A stretch of 64,000 bases of DNA, from the NCBI RefSeq assembly GCF_021155775.2, contig NC_060236.1, positions 27,852,238 through 27,916,237 of the forward strand, written 5' to 3'. Source of the stretch: Neodiprion pinetum. Taxonomy: Eukaryota; Arthropoda; Insecta; Hymenoptera; Diprionidae. The notes under the pieces were generated by a model. The model saw nothing but the letters and a program-made list of their open reading frames with translations, ran no database searches and was not told where the DNA came from. Positions 25,486 through 37,899 of the stretch are shown here, piece by piece (the first letter of the stretch is position 1; the number at the start of each line of letters is the position of its first letter). A program made the translations under genes and the position numbers.

Positions 25486-25970
25486 GATTCTTATCCCAAT
25501 TATTATCACGTATCATAGCTCGAACTTTGGCTGAAAACGGTATAATTTAGCTTTCGAAAATACCAAGTTACGGTATGTTCGACATATTGGCTTCGTTGAC
25601 GTTTCACGCATCAGCGAAACATAACCTAACATAACCTAACCTCTGAACTTAAGTTTCATTCTACGTGTAATTAACCTAACCTAACCTAACATAACATAAT
25701 CTAACCTCCAAATTTACATTCCGACCTATGCCTAATTTAACTTGAAATTTTGCGCTTCATCCAAATCCGTCGAATATCGATGATTAGTTCACATTGTTTT
25801 ATACAGTTTTATTAAGCACCTTAAATGATGCGATGCAAATTTACTTTTAAGAATTTCACTCACGGTGACAGTTTTTAGGACAAGCGTGCAAAGATTGGAG
25901 CCAATTATAACATATATTTACAGTTTATGCCGAGAGAGCATTGAACTGTTTTGACACTTGTTTTTTCGAA
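25486..25970. promoter_or_regulatory. Divergent RINT1 / GMC oxidoreductase promoter region with CCTAA runs
   Basis: The two start codons are about 485 bp apart and face away from each other. Between 25619 and 25707 are two clusters of ACCTAACCTAAC-type words (telomere-like CCTAA repeats on the plus strand), separated by about 35 bp. Similar runs appear beside the TMEM186-like gene at 50.94 kb. The regulatory role is inferred only from position. Confidence 0.4.
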
Positions 25971-28900
25971 ATGATTTTCATACTCAAGTACTCCGTTTTT
26001 ATTATTTACGGAATTTTGATATTTTTTTTTGTAAATTATCTCAAATTTGCAGATATTTATGATAAATACTTCAACTGGTCCTACAATGATATGGAGAATT
26101 CAAAACTCTATGATTATGTTATCGGTAAGTTCTTTCTTTCTGCTGTTTCAATCAGAAAGGAATTCTGAAAACATTTATTTAGTTTCTTAGTTTACACAGA
26201 ATATCTCCTCTTTTATTTATCACAATTTGATTATCCGTCCTCCCAGAGCTCGAGTTCTTTTGCCATATGCATTATTCCAACGATTCTTTAAACATTTCAG
26301 TCGGTGCTGGCAGTGCTGGGTCTGTAATAGCTGCCAGATTGTCCAAAGCTGGGGAGAAAACTTTGCTATTGGAAGCAGGTGGTGCAGTTCCTCCATTCTT
26401 GAATATCCCTGTACTAACTCCGTTATTGCAACAGTCTGTCTTTGACTGGCAGCATGTGACCGTTCCACAAAAACATGCTTGCAAAGGACTAATCAATAAT
26501 GTACTCTTCCTTCAGTCGTGGTCAATTGATTCTTTCTCTTCTTCTCCTCGGAATACTTTATTCTGACACTTGGTTTACTTGTTATATATCATTCGATTCT
26601 TAAATATCGTGTTCAGAATTGTCAGAATATTTGTTAATTAAATATTGGATACATGGAATTATATTACAGCAAAGCAAGTGGCCGATGGGAAAAATCTTAG
26701 GAGGATCGGGTAGACTAAATTATATGGCTTACGTTCGTGGTCACATCGCTGATTACACTAATTGGTTCCCCGATCTTGAGGGTAAAAACTTATCACTGTG
26801 ACTTTATTTTACGTGAAAAATAATTAAATAATCCTGATGAACTTTTCAATCACCGCAGAGTCCGTAGACAAAGAAACCAGTTCTTTGAATGTACATTGTG
26901 ATAATTGGTATACTGATTTGTCGGACGCTATATTGAACGGAGCTGCAGAACTGGGACAAAACGTTGGAAATATAAACAGAGATCTAAACATTGGTTAGAA
27001 CCGTTGAATACTAAAGAAAACAGAAAAGAAAATGATGCTTATTCTACTTACTGGTTGCTTTTTTTTTTCTTCATCTTTAAATCAGGATTCATGAAAGTGG
27101 AATTGACCTCAAAGGATGGAGAGAGATGGAGTACCGACAGATTGTTACACAGGGATATTGAAAAATTAACTGTCATCGCTAATGCTCATGTTAATAAGGT
27201 GATGAGACACCATTTACATCAAACTAAAAAGTATCTTTGAACAGTTGATAGCCATTTTGCTCAATGTCAACATCCTAATCATCGATATCGCATGTAATCA
27301 TTTAAATTTCATTCCTAAAGGTTTTATTGAAAGAAAAGAAAGCCGTTGGAGTTGAATTTGAGAAACTGGGTACTCAGCTAAAAGCCTTCGCCACAAAGGG
27401 GGTCATACTCTGCGCAGGAGCAGTTGGCACTCCAAAGCTATTGATGCTGTCTGGAATAGGTCCGAGAGACCATCTTAAAGGTCTAAAGGTTACCGTTGGT
27501 TCAATTGCTTGTCAAATTTATTCACTCATCTACTCCAAATGTAGTCAAATCAGATTTCTCTTCTCTCAAATCACTTGATGTGAAAAACAATACAGCATTA
27601 TTCGGTAACGCTGCTCTTCATCAAGCGAACAATTATCCACTTCAAATAGAGTACCTTATTCCCTACAATTTCCATGTTGATCCTTACTTAATGCTCTGGA
27701 GTATCTAATCATTGAGGAAACGTAGAGAATATTATTGCAAATACAATTTCAACCATTTGTAACACAGATCAAGGTAGTGCAAAATTTACCCGTGGGTCAG
27801 AATTTGGTGGATCATATTCTTACTGGTCTCGATTTGGTCGTGCTCAATACAACCTTACCACTGAACATATTGAATGTTCTAAATCCTCTGTCAGCATTCA
27901 ACTACTTCTTTCACGGCAAAGGTATATATCAGTATGTGACATTGAGGTATTGCTTGTACATGTTAATTGAAACCATGCGCAAATGTTAATCGGTTTTTGA
28001 AAAACAAAGTCAGTAGCGTTTGTTTTCACATCTTCCACTCCAAAGGTCTCACCTGAGTATTGGAGTATGATAGAGGTAACAACTTATAATCAGAACTGAT
28101 CTAAGTGGTGGAAGTTCTGAAAGTAAATAATCAGTTCGTTTCTCAAGCAGGACTGGAAGAGTCTCGTTTGCGTAGCAAATGAAACTGTGAACTATTCTTC
28201 CAGGGCCGTGGACATCAGCGGGTATCGAAGTTGTCGGTACATTGCACAGTACTAAATCAAATCGAAAACTAGATCCTCCAGATATACAATTGATGGTAAT
28301 GCCAGTTGGAATATCTCAAGACGGTGGTATAGCATTGAGAAAAATCATGGGCATATCAGACGAGGTAAATTATCCCTGCGAGGTTATTCTTTCAATTTCT
28401 TGAGAAATATTTGTAGGGTTACAGCGCTGAAAAGTTTCTCTTGTTCAGGTATTTCGTGATTATTTTTCTCCACTGACTCACGAAACAGCTGTCAGCATAT
28501 TACCGGTTTTATTACATCCAAAAAGTTCCGGGGAGATCAGATTACAAAGTTCTGATCCAGCTGCTCCCCCCATTATCGATCCAAAGTATCTTTCCGTTCA
28601 GGAAGACGTGGAAGTTCTAATAGACGGTGATTATAATATTTTTCAATCTTCGTGGATGCTGATTGAAGAATGATCTTCTAAGATTCTCGATTTTTTATCA
28701 TTTCATAAGTCTCTTTAAACTATTTTTGTTTGTAGACATATGATTCCGATTGTGTCGAGATCTCTTGTGTCGTTTTAGGTATACAATTCGTGAAAAAATT
28801 GATCAGAACAAGAGCGATGCAGAAACTGGGCGCGACTCTTTACACAAAACATTACCCAAGCTGCAAGGAATTTTCATTTGACACTTCAGAATATTGGGAA

Positions 28901-29292
28901 TGTTACGTCAGACATGTCACTTTGACATCTTATCATCCTGCAGGAACCTGTCGTATTGGTAGCGTTGTAGATGAATTTTTCAGGTGCGTTGAGGTTGAAG
29001 AAACTTTATTCATCAGGATCGATTAATCTTACTAATTATATGTAATTGAATGACAGTGCGTTAGTGAATCAGAGTTGTATTTTTCAGGGTCTATAGTACT
29101 GAAAATCTCTACGTAGTTGATGCGTCGGTACTTCCAGTATTACCAAGTGGCAATATCAATGCCGTAGTTGTAATGTGCGCCGAAAAAGCAGCTCGATTAT
29201 TGATTAACAAAAAGTTTCTGAAGCAGAGATCGCAGTGTCATATGACAGATTTTATCCAATACTTATTCTACGCGTCTCAGGTCAAGAACTGA
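25971..29292 (+). CDS. GMC (glucose-methanol-choline) oxidoreductase, insect glucose dehydrogenase-like
   Basis: Eleven exons: 25971-26124, 26301-26500, 26670-26781, 26859-26993, 27086-27198, 27321-27488, 27768-27921, 28204-28364, 28449-28626, 28779-28983, 29088-29292 (TGA); about 594 residues, the usual length. A hydrophobic N-terminus (residues 1-25) suggests a signal peptide or anchor. The FAD-binding Rossmann motif is VIVGAGSAGSVIAARLS, split by intron 1. GMC signature 1 reads WPMGKILGGSGRLNYMAYVRG minus its usual GGSS (here GGSG). Signature 2 is GAVGTPKLLMLSGIGP. The C-terminal active-site region has SYHPAGTCRIG with the catalytic His, then DASVLPVLPSGNINAVVVM. It is an FAD-dependent alcohol or sugar oxidoreductase. 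GMC genes are numerous in insects, so the substrate cannot be named; a ninaG-type or ecdysone-oxidase-type role is possible but unproven. All intron phases agree. Confidence 0.95.
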
Positions 29293-32200
29293 GTCTTAGA
29301 TAGTTTTATTAATTTTTAGGAATCAACATGCAACTGTAAATATTATAATAATGACAGCTATAATCAATTCACTTCTACATTTTGTATATTATATTCTCAT
29401 CAGATACATGGTGGAAATTGTTAACATACCGCATTGAGCACTTTTACAATAATAATAATAATAATAATAATATTAATAATATTAATAATAATTCATTATC
29501 GTAAAATTACAACGTAAATATTACAACCTGCACCTTTAGTGGTGATTTCGTTATTTTTCTTCAATACACCTACACCCATAGTGTGTCTATTGTATTACGG
29601 AGACAAATGATTTGATTTATCGTGTTGCCAAACATCGAACTTGTCAAAGATTGAAACACGTTTGTGTCATTACGATAATACAATGCTTGCAGCATAATGA
29701 CTTTTCTTTTGAGCGAAATATTTTCACTAGATTCCAAGACGGATTGCATATAGAATAGTTATTTTTGATAAACATAGTAAAAATTCTTATCCGAATCTCT
29801 TCATTAATATTGCTTTTTCAAGTGGGTTTAATACGATGATATTGAATATACAGTATTGCCTTGTTAAGAATTGAAGAAAATTATCGTACGTGATAATGGA
29901 GACTCAAGGAACGAGAGACAAATAAATTCCTCAAAAATATAAATCATGCAGGTGTTGAATACCCAAGGGTCGATAATCCACATACTATAATATATATATA
30001 TTAAAAATGTTTAGTATATTAAAAAGAAAATTCAGTTGACCAGAAATTAATTCTAAAATATTATACTACGCAATAATTATTATTACATTGTCAAATTGCT
30101 ATATAGATTATAAGGCCACTAAGTAATTATTAAATGATTTCTTTCTATTCTTTTTCTTTTATTTTCTTTTTCTTTTTTCCTTCATTTGGTTCACATTATT
30201 TTCAAGGCATAAAATGGCACACGTTACATTGTAGGGATATACGTATAATATAGTATAATAGTAAAATGTACGTTAATTTATCCTGTTTGTTAATTAAGTA
30301 CAATCTTTGATCTCAAATGACTGCAATATTATTCTTAAATATTAATTTATAAATATTTTTATCGCTGGACGGATTCTTAAAGGCGTGAACTAGAGCGCAA
30401 AAACACACACCAATTCAAATAATATCACACCAATGTTATCGCTTCAATGAAATTATTACCTATACATGTATATTATACATCTATAATTAAAAACATAAAA
30501 TTCATTGTCATTATTATTCTTACTATTATTATTATTAATATATTGTATGTATGAAGGTATTTGTATATATTCTCTTATCTACAATAATTATTTGGATGTT
30601 GAAAATGATTATTGAGCAGATCTAGTTTGTATGACATGAAGTTTCAATTCGAACGTGTTCAATCGTTAATTATTATCAATCTTCGTATTTTTCTTTTTCG
30701 CTTTCATTTTGCACTTGAATCTCAAACTTGAAAGAACAAAAAATTAATAAATCAAATCAAGTGATTAATTATATTCACTTTATCGAACAGGTTTACACAT
30801 TCTACATATATACCAAGGTATGTGTATTGTGTATACATATACTGCTGGTTACATTAACAACGATCAAATATATTATCTAATAATACTTGATAATATGAGC
30901 TGGTTACACATTTTCAACATCCAACTCTATACATGTGATATATTCAAATTCTTTTGAAAATATTTTGCAAAAAATGGGAGGGGCTGAGATCCTACAAAAT
31001 ATTCAGACAACTTTTTCTTTCTCCCTCACTAGTTTTTTCTTCATCTTCTTCCACGTTGTCGAATAGTCGTTAATATTTGAGCATCATTTATCTGACATTA
31101 CATTCCTATAGAAGCAAATCTTTTCTTTTTTTTACAAACCGAACACATCAACCACCTGTCATTAGCATATTTCTCTCACGAATCAATAATTCATTAATTT
31201 CAAATCTAACGTAAGTGATTAATATTAAAATCGCATTGAGCTTTTATTAATTAATTCATACTTTAGAGGGTTCTTTTTTAATTTCAATAACATAGAGTAC
31301 ACAGCGAATGTTCATTCCGATTATAAGGCATATTACACTTCTATGCTACATGCTATTTTAATAACTGTGATATCTACATAACAGTTATTCATGCAAGTGT
31401 AGCGAATTTCATTATATCTATATTGATAAATGCAAAAACCATGTCTTATCGTTTCTTGGACGGATTTCATTGCTTGAATTTGAGTTTTTTTTCCGCGTAT
31501 TGTTTGGGTCAGTTCTACTGCAGTATGCCTAATTGTATCTACACTAATTAAAGTAAGAAAAAAATTCTATGGAAATAACTAAAGACTGTTGTTATTAAAT
31601 TCTCTTTGCAAAATTTGTTAATATTTGATGAAAATAGTTTGAAATTTTCACCTTCATCACCGAACATCACTTTAGATGTTACGCAATATTTAAGTATATA
31701 CACCGGGACAATCTTTTGAAACTTGAAAATCAACCGCACATGCACCAAATAATTCAATCTCATTGGTCGGCAAAATCTTCCCGCAGCGATATTCTTGTCT
31801 ACGATGCAAACGGGCCAACGTACGCAAAATATGAACAAACGCTTGAATTTTCAAAGAGCATAAGCATTAAATTCCGACCGTTCTTTGAAAAATCAACGTT
31901 CCGACTCGACGTCAAATGCTTCGCAAACCTTTCTGAGTCACTACCACAATTATGTGAGATTCTAACCTCGAAAATTCGTATCAACTACATCGCCGCCAGA
32001 AACAGTTTGACGGCTGAATCTCGGGATGGCCAGCCTGCACGAACAAACTCGCGTATGCACATTTGATTTTCAAGTTTCAAGAGATTGTCGCGGTATAAAA
32101 TGTACGTCGAAATTCCTCTCATTCGCGAATATACAATTTACCTGTGCAAATCACTCGAAGGATCGTCGTGCATATTAAAGTTGGATACAAAAAGGTTGTC

Positions 32201-32434
32201 TGAATATTTAATGCTATACATGAGCAAACGGTTATAATTAATGTTGTCAGCGTAAATTTACCGCGGGATATTTCTTGAACGATACATCGTATACACCGGG
32301 TTATTTCTCGGTAATTTCGAGGAGTCAATCCCCCTGCATTTCGGCAAGTGAGACAACCGTGAAGGAAATAACCCGATATAATAATTGTATGGAGAAGGAA
32401 AGAAGTAAGAGGCAAAGAAGAAGAAATATGATGC
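29293..32434. other. AT-rich intergenic region between GMC gene and FoxJ1
   Basis: It contains the 3' flanks of two convergent genes and an ATA-type microsatellite at about 29450-29492. Open frames at 31.55-32.07 kb on both strands show no domain. A candidate extra 3' exon of the forkhead gene ends at 32333 on the minus strand (see findings). Otherwise nothing recognised. Confidence 0.55.
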
Positions 32435-34496
32435 TTACAAGGAATCTAGTAGAGAGTCGAGAAGATCAAGCTGATTCTCGTCCCAGCCGACGGTTGCGAT
32501 CAGAAGTCCTGTGAGGTCATCCTCGCTCAGACTGACTTGTGTCGATTCGGGGACTTCCGGCAGGCTGTCTGGAATTGGGGGTGAAACGCTGCTCGGTGGA
32601 GTTTCGTACAAGGCTACAGGTGTCAAATTTGTGGTTGGTGCCGCCGTTTTAGTCGTGCTATTTCGGCGGGACGAGACCCGCCTTCGGGAACGTCTTCCTT
32701 CCTCTAATCTCTCAAGATCCAATTTCCAAAAACCTCCTTTACCCGGCTCGTCCTTTGATCGTGGCAGCTTCACGAAACACTTGTTCAACGATAGATTATG
32801 GCGGATTGAGTTCTGCGAAAATAAACAACAAACTTTCAATTACTCCAATATATCTTAATGTAGTTCTCTCATAGGTATGGTTATCTTAAGATGATGTTAT
32901 CGTCAGTCTTTTCATATTCATAGTCAGATTCATATATCGGTCGTTCTGACTGTTACTTACGCTTACGCATCACTGACGTAAAAAGACAATGATAGCGTCA
33001 TTCTAACATACAGTGACGAATACGAATCTTTAAAAAAAGTTTTATTTTACGCAACAATTATGATGTCAGAAATTGTATTCCTGTAATTCGATCACCACTT
33101 ATTTCAGAAATCCATTTCCTGCCGTTATCCTAGCATGGAAATAAAAGATTTTGGATGTTTTAGTTCGGCATTGCATGTAAAATTGCGCTATCAGCATCTT
33201 TTTTGCATTAGGGATGCGCAAGTATATTTAACAGTAAAAACAAGTGATATTTCACTTGGTCGGTAAACACTGACTGCAGCATCCTCTCAATAACAAGTTT
33301 TTCTCAATTTTGAACATTCTAGAAATCCGAGCAACTGCTTTCCGTCATCATTTGATTGGGATGAATTCCAGAAGCGAATGGACAAGATCGACAAGATAAT
33401 ATTGACATACGAACCTGCCACGCGGGATCGGCATGCTTGTAGTACGTGAAGTTTTCTCTTATCCATCTGTAGATACTCGATAGTGTCAGTTTGTTATTAT
33501 TAGCCCTCATCGCCAAGCAGATTAATGTTGCGTATGAGAAGGGAGGTTTAGCATCCGAGTCGAGACGGTACTTTTCCGCATTTTCAGCCAGATCTGAAAC
33601 GAAACACATATATCTCTTCTATAGCGTGATGCATATTTCAGTTTCAACCTGAGTTGTACCAATTTTCGTCGAAACTCATAATCACGGATTATGAAGAGAA
33701 GTTAACACTATTGTTAAGATATATTTTATTGCGTTTTATGAGCGCATACAATTTCCATATGCACCCGTCAAGATCGATTTTGAAGTTTCACAGGTTTAAC
33801 GGTGACTTTCTGTACCACGTTTGTATGAGAATTCGAAATAGAGTCTTGTGGATTTATCTGGAAATTGCCAATTTCACAGTCTTGATACCGAGTTGAAGTT
33901 CGTGACCGTGTAGATACTATGATTTTTTGATTTCGTTGGATGGCGGTGAGGGTTGGAACGATGCACATTAAGCAATCAATTTTATTTTCTGCACGACGTT
34001 TCAAACTTAAAAAACACTGTAAAGTATTTAGATGCAATAGAGATAAATAATTACCTAGCTGTGCAATATTCTTAACGTGACAGTTAGTGAACAAGTGTAA
34101 GTCATATAACAATGTGTTATTATTTATGTTAAAGAAACCTGATGATGATAGGCGGGGCCTGCCGAAACGCCGTACAGAAAATAAAATTGATTGCTTGAAG
34201 CGCATCATTCCAACCCTGACCGCCATCTCACGAAATCAAATATTCATAAGGCTTGATAATCTTTGCATACCTAGCTCAGCTTTAAGCAATGGTGACATTT
34301 TCTTTGGTGCATGCTGAGCGATCGGAGGAGGCGAAGGCGAGCATGGTGGAGTCGGTAGATTTGAGGCACTTGTGATGTCGAGTGATTGGAGCCAGGAAAG
34401 GCTCGTGAGCTCTGCTTCTACTCCGTAGCTCTCCGTATCCATATTTTCTGACAGTGATCCTTCATCCGAAAGGCCTTCGATAATGTCAATTCTCAT
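32435..34496 (-). CDS. FoxJ1: Forkhead-box transcription factor, FoxJ1 type
   Basis: Exons on the minus strand: 34271-34496, 33415-33593, 32435-32812 (TAA), giving 260 residues. The forkhead domain starts KPPFSYATLICLAMRA, continues LTLSSIYRWIRENFTYYKH and ADPAWQ, then NSIRHNLSLNKCFVKLPR and KDEPGKGGFWKLD, followed by a basic RRSRRR tail. The KDEPGKGGFW wing is characteristic of FoxJ1. Near the N-terminus ELTSLSWLQSLDI followed by LPTPPCSPSPPP resembles the LTSLxWLQ motif at the same place in vertebrate FOXJ1. The acidic/leucine C-terminus (SEDDLTGLL, DENQLDLLDSLL) could be an activation region. FOXJ1 drives motile-cilium gene expression. The intron splitting WQ from NSIRH lies inside recognition helix 3. 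The protein is shorter than vertebrate FOXJ1 (about 420 aa). The last exon may instead splice out three codons from its end and continue. Confidence 0.87.
33926..34240. mobile_element. Inverted pair of retroelement-like ends in FoxJ1 intron 1
   Basis: Two arms of about 75 bp face each other: 33926-34005 and about 34165-34240. Each reads, on its own strand, CAGAAAATAAAATTGATTG, then TTCCAACCCT, ACCGCCATC and CGAAATC. The right copy is preceded at 34139 by CTGATGA and, 18 nt later, by GAAAC, as in the terminal repeats of Penelope-like elements that carry hammerhead motifs. No coding sequence remains. It lies entirely within the forkhead intron. Confidence 0.55.
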
Positions 34497-34521
34497 TTTT
34501 ACCGTGTCATATCAGTGTCGG

Positions 34522-35565
34522 CCTGTACAGACACACAAAATCTTCACATTAATCCCGGGCTCAGGTAGTGACGAAAGTACTGATGGTTAAATTATAACGA
34601 TCTATACTTATGACACAAACTTTTTTTCTAGTTACATCTCGATGTTATTCCAAGCAGAGAGTGAAACCCCAGAAAAATCCGAAGCTTTTCGTATAGGATA
34701 AAGATAAAATAGGTACATTGTAAATTACTTTGCCGATTCGTTTAATATCTTTGAAGCTACGAATAAGAGGGCAATGATACCTCAGCCTGACCAACGTTCT
34801 TTATTCAGACTGATCAGGATCGTATGCTTGACGAGAAATTGAATGCGGTTAATTATCGTTAATTAATATCAAATTAACAACTAGATATCTAAAATCAACG
34901 TTATTACAGCTCTTTATCTTCGAACCTCCATTATATTTAGGTTTCTATTCGATCACGAGAGTGCATTCGCAATCGAGACGTAAACTATGCATAGATACAT
35001 ACAACGAATTTACAGAAAGTGTACCTTATACTTAGAACGGCAACGCATATTTAACCCCGTCAATAAAACGAGTTCTATTACGCGTACAGAACCGTCACAA
35101 AACGCATGCCCCGGTTACACGTAACACGTGAATTGAAATTAATTTTATATACTGTAGTACTTCGATTCCAACGTCGGTAGAATGGTCAATTATTCAATTC
35201 GAACTTAAAGTACCAACTCCTTGCACAGCGCAAAAAGACCCCGATCTCCTTTACACTCAATGTATTATCGGACTGTTACAATCGCATCACGTCTACAGAA
35301 CGGTATAATGCGTGTTTTCGAGCATTACAAGCATGAATCAAAATTAGAGAAACAGATCGCGATGCGGTCGACGCCTTTTTGCGAAGCGCGAAAACTACCA
35401 TAAGAAAAAATAAAAAGAAAAAAAAACTTACTCACCGAATCAAAAGTCCTCGTCGGACTTGATCAGCACACCGTGATGAATGACCGATCTGAGAACCGAT
35501 CTGACGAATAAAAACGCATCCGATTCTCCAGTGGTGACGTACGAGAGACTTACTTAGACGCGCAA
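34522..35565 (-). promoter_or_regulatory. FoxJ1 5' untranslated exon and promoter side
   Basis: On the minus strand the ATG exon begins at 34522 behind an acceptor (CTGTACAG). A matching strong donor (ATTCG then GTGAGTAAG) ends an upstream exon at 35436. The sequence 35436-35565 is richer in CpG than its surroundings and is the likely first, untranslated exon and transcription start area. The exact start is not visible. Confidence 0.5.
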
Positions 35566-35983
35566 CTCGCGATGGACGCGGCTTCCAGATCACGCGGTAT
35601 CGCCGACTCAAACGGAACTCCCGCGCGCAACCCTCACGGCTTCTACCGTTACCCGCACCTATTTGTGCGCGCGTGCGATGGACAGGTGCGCGAGACCAGG
35701 AGCTGCCCTAGCCCTGCCTTCCTGCTTGCGTCGCAGGTGGACCTTTCGCCATCCGACCACCCGTCACCCTCAGCCATAATTTCCCAACCCCGAGTTATCC
35801 CTACCGGAAGTTCCGTTGCTCGTGCCCCGATTCCGAGCGTAACGTTGAGCCTTAGTCCATTCTCAACGAGGTGAACGACGAATTCGAACTTCGAACGTTT
35901 TTGAATTTTATTTTTTCAAACAAAGACGGAAGGTATAGATGTTAATGCTTTCACTAAGATTTGAGAGTGACAAAGACAGGCAC

Positions 35984-36197
35984 CAGGCTGAAGTTTGTAA
36001 CGTTACTGTAATGATGCATGTTTAGTAAAAACTGTTATTTTGCAACTTTAGGATTACCTGAAGTTTAGCAAACTGTTAATACAGAATCAACAAACCGAGA
36101 TTTTGTAAACTAAACTTCTTCTGTTATTCCAAAGGTGAGAAACAGTAATTTTTTGTTTCAATGTTTCGATACGTTAACGTTACTAACTTCAGCCTCG
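35984..36197 (+). mobile_element. Inverted-repeat element family A, copy 3 (MITE-like)
   Basis: Best-preserved ends of the family: left AGGCTGAAGTTTGTAACGTT, right AACGTTACTAACTTCAGCCT, nearly perfect inverted repeats of about 20 bp. The interior has ACTGTAATGATGCATG and GCAACTTTAGGATTACCTGA. About 214 bp, non-coding. Confidence 0.8.
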
Positions 36198-37899
36198 AGA
36201 TTAATCTGCCTGTCTTCGTTCTGTGAACATTTTGGAGAAAACTGCAAAGTGCCTTTTACTTGCATTCACTCTTGGAATAAATTTTTCTACGATCATCACG
36301 AACCGGCTTTGAGTAGGTGACTAATTATAGTCGATATCACACATGCAGTCGAGTGTGCAATTAGCATTGCATGAGCTGAAAGTGTGCTTGAGGCAATTTG
36401 GAGGTCCGATTTCGAACTTGATCTTTAAAATCGTAGCTGTAAATGGTTTCGAGCTATATAAGATACCCTTAAACGATGTTATATCGTATGCAGATGGAAG
36501 TTGGATAAATCGAAGGTCGCGATGAAATTTGAATTTCGAACGTTGATTCTCTAGTCGTTTCTTCCAGATATATCAGGAGATCGATGAAAGAAGTGTCATT
36601 GAACCGTCTCTGCGGCATTTCTTATCTCAACGAACTCGGATAGGACTTAATAGCTTTAGTTTTTCCAAGATTCCCGATAAACTTGAGCATTATAAATTGC
36701 GCGGTAGGCATTTCTAATTTTTTACCCTAAAAAAATCTGGACTGATCCACTTTGATATTATCGCGTAAAAACAGCGAAACGAAACAGCCTGCGCAGCAGC
36801 AACTGCACGAATGGTGTTACAGCGTTCCAAACATAAAACAAAAGTACGTGAAAATGAGGGGGTGCATAACATAAAGTGTTAAAACAAGAAATCCTGCGTG
36901 CTGCGTTGATACATCTTAAAGGTCGGCGCACAGGGTTGGCAAAGGTTGGCAGGGTTTGTTCAAGGGGTTGGCAGTATAGCGGAAAACTCCTCCTGTGGGT
37001 CGATGCCGGTACCGAGAGAAAGGAGTCAGGCAAGGCTGCTGACTGACAATGAGTTCCCCTTTGCTCTTCGTGTCCAATTTTCGTATTCCCATAATTTATT
37101 TGTCCTATTCAGAGTCATTCGAACGTTCAGCCGTCTCTCAGAAATAAAATAAAAAATGAAAATGACCGAATCACATCTTTTTTCAATTACAAAAAAGTGC
37201 AAAAGATGTGTGCAGAACAATCAATGATCAGGTTTAAAAATTTTCTACAGTTTTTCTAGCATTTTATTCTACCGCGTGAATTAATTTCGAATTATAAACT
37301 ACTGACGCGTTTATCACGCGAAAAATCGTTTAAAAAGCGTTTCTATAATTGTACAATCAATTGGCCGGATCTGCACGTATGGGTACACTTTTTTTGGATT
37401 TCACAAACTTTAGTAATCCTGCAGATCTTCGCAAAACGTGCGATTCGCCATCTGTTTTGACTGTGGTATCAAACCATGATTAGTAATGAGAAAAAAAAGG
37501 CATATCTCGGTTCACGGTACTGCGGCATTCATGCGTGCAAAACTCGGTAGAAAAAATTTGAATAACAAGTCTGCGAGACACTGTATAAGTCATATAAGTG
37601 AGAGTACATGGCAGTAGTAATAGTCATTTATTCTAGTATAATAATATGAGCGTGCTGAACTGGCGTGTTTAAACTTGTCTCACAAATATAGACATGGTAT
37701 TTACGATGTGCGAGTATGAAGGAAAAATGAACACGTTTTACTGATAAACATAACGACATTTTCGTCTGTTCTCAATGGTACAGAAGGAGAAAAAATAGTT
37801 CCTCAGCTCATGTATCATTCGGAAAAATGTAATATTTACTATGCGCTCATGAATTGGTATGCTGAATTGGTACTTTGCTCGGTATACTGTAATGATTAT

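Noticed and set aside
31548..32066. Open frames of 96 and 116 codons on opposite strands
   Set aside because: They overlap each other, show no recognisable motif and lie in the 3' flank of the FoxJ1-type gene.
34139..34175. Functional hammerhead ribozyme
   Set aside because: CTGATGA and GAAAC are present, but the sequence between them does not form a stem starting at the required positions; kept only as a family clue.
33768..34226. 152-codon minus-strand frame inside FoxJ1 intron 1
   Set aside because: It runs across the inverted retroelement ends; the open frame is a by-product of the repeat.
35572..35874. 100-codon plus-strand frame next to the FoxJ1 first exon
   Set aside because: Low-complexity proline/serine/arginine content from CpG-rich promoter DNA; no supporting motif.
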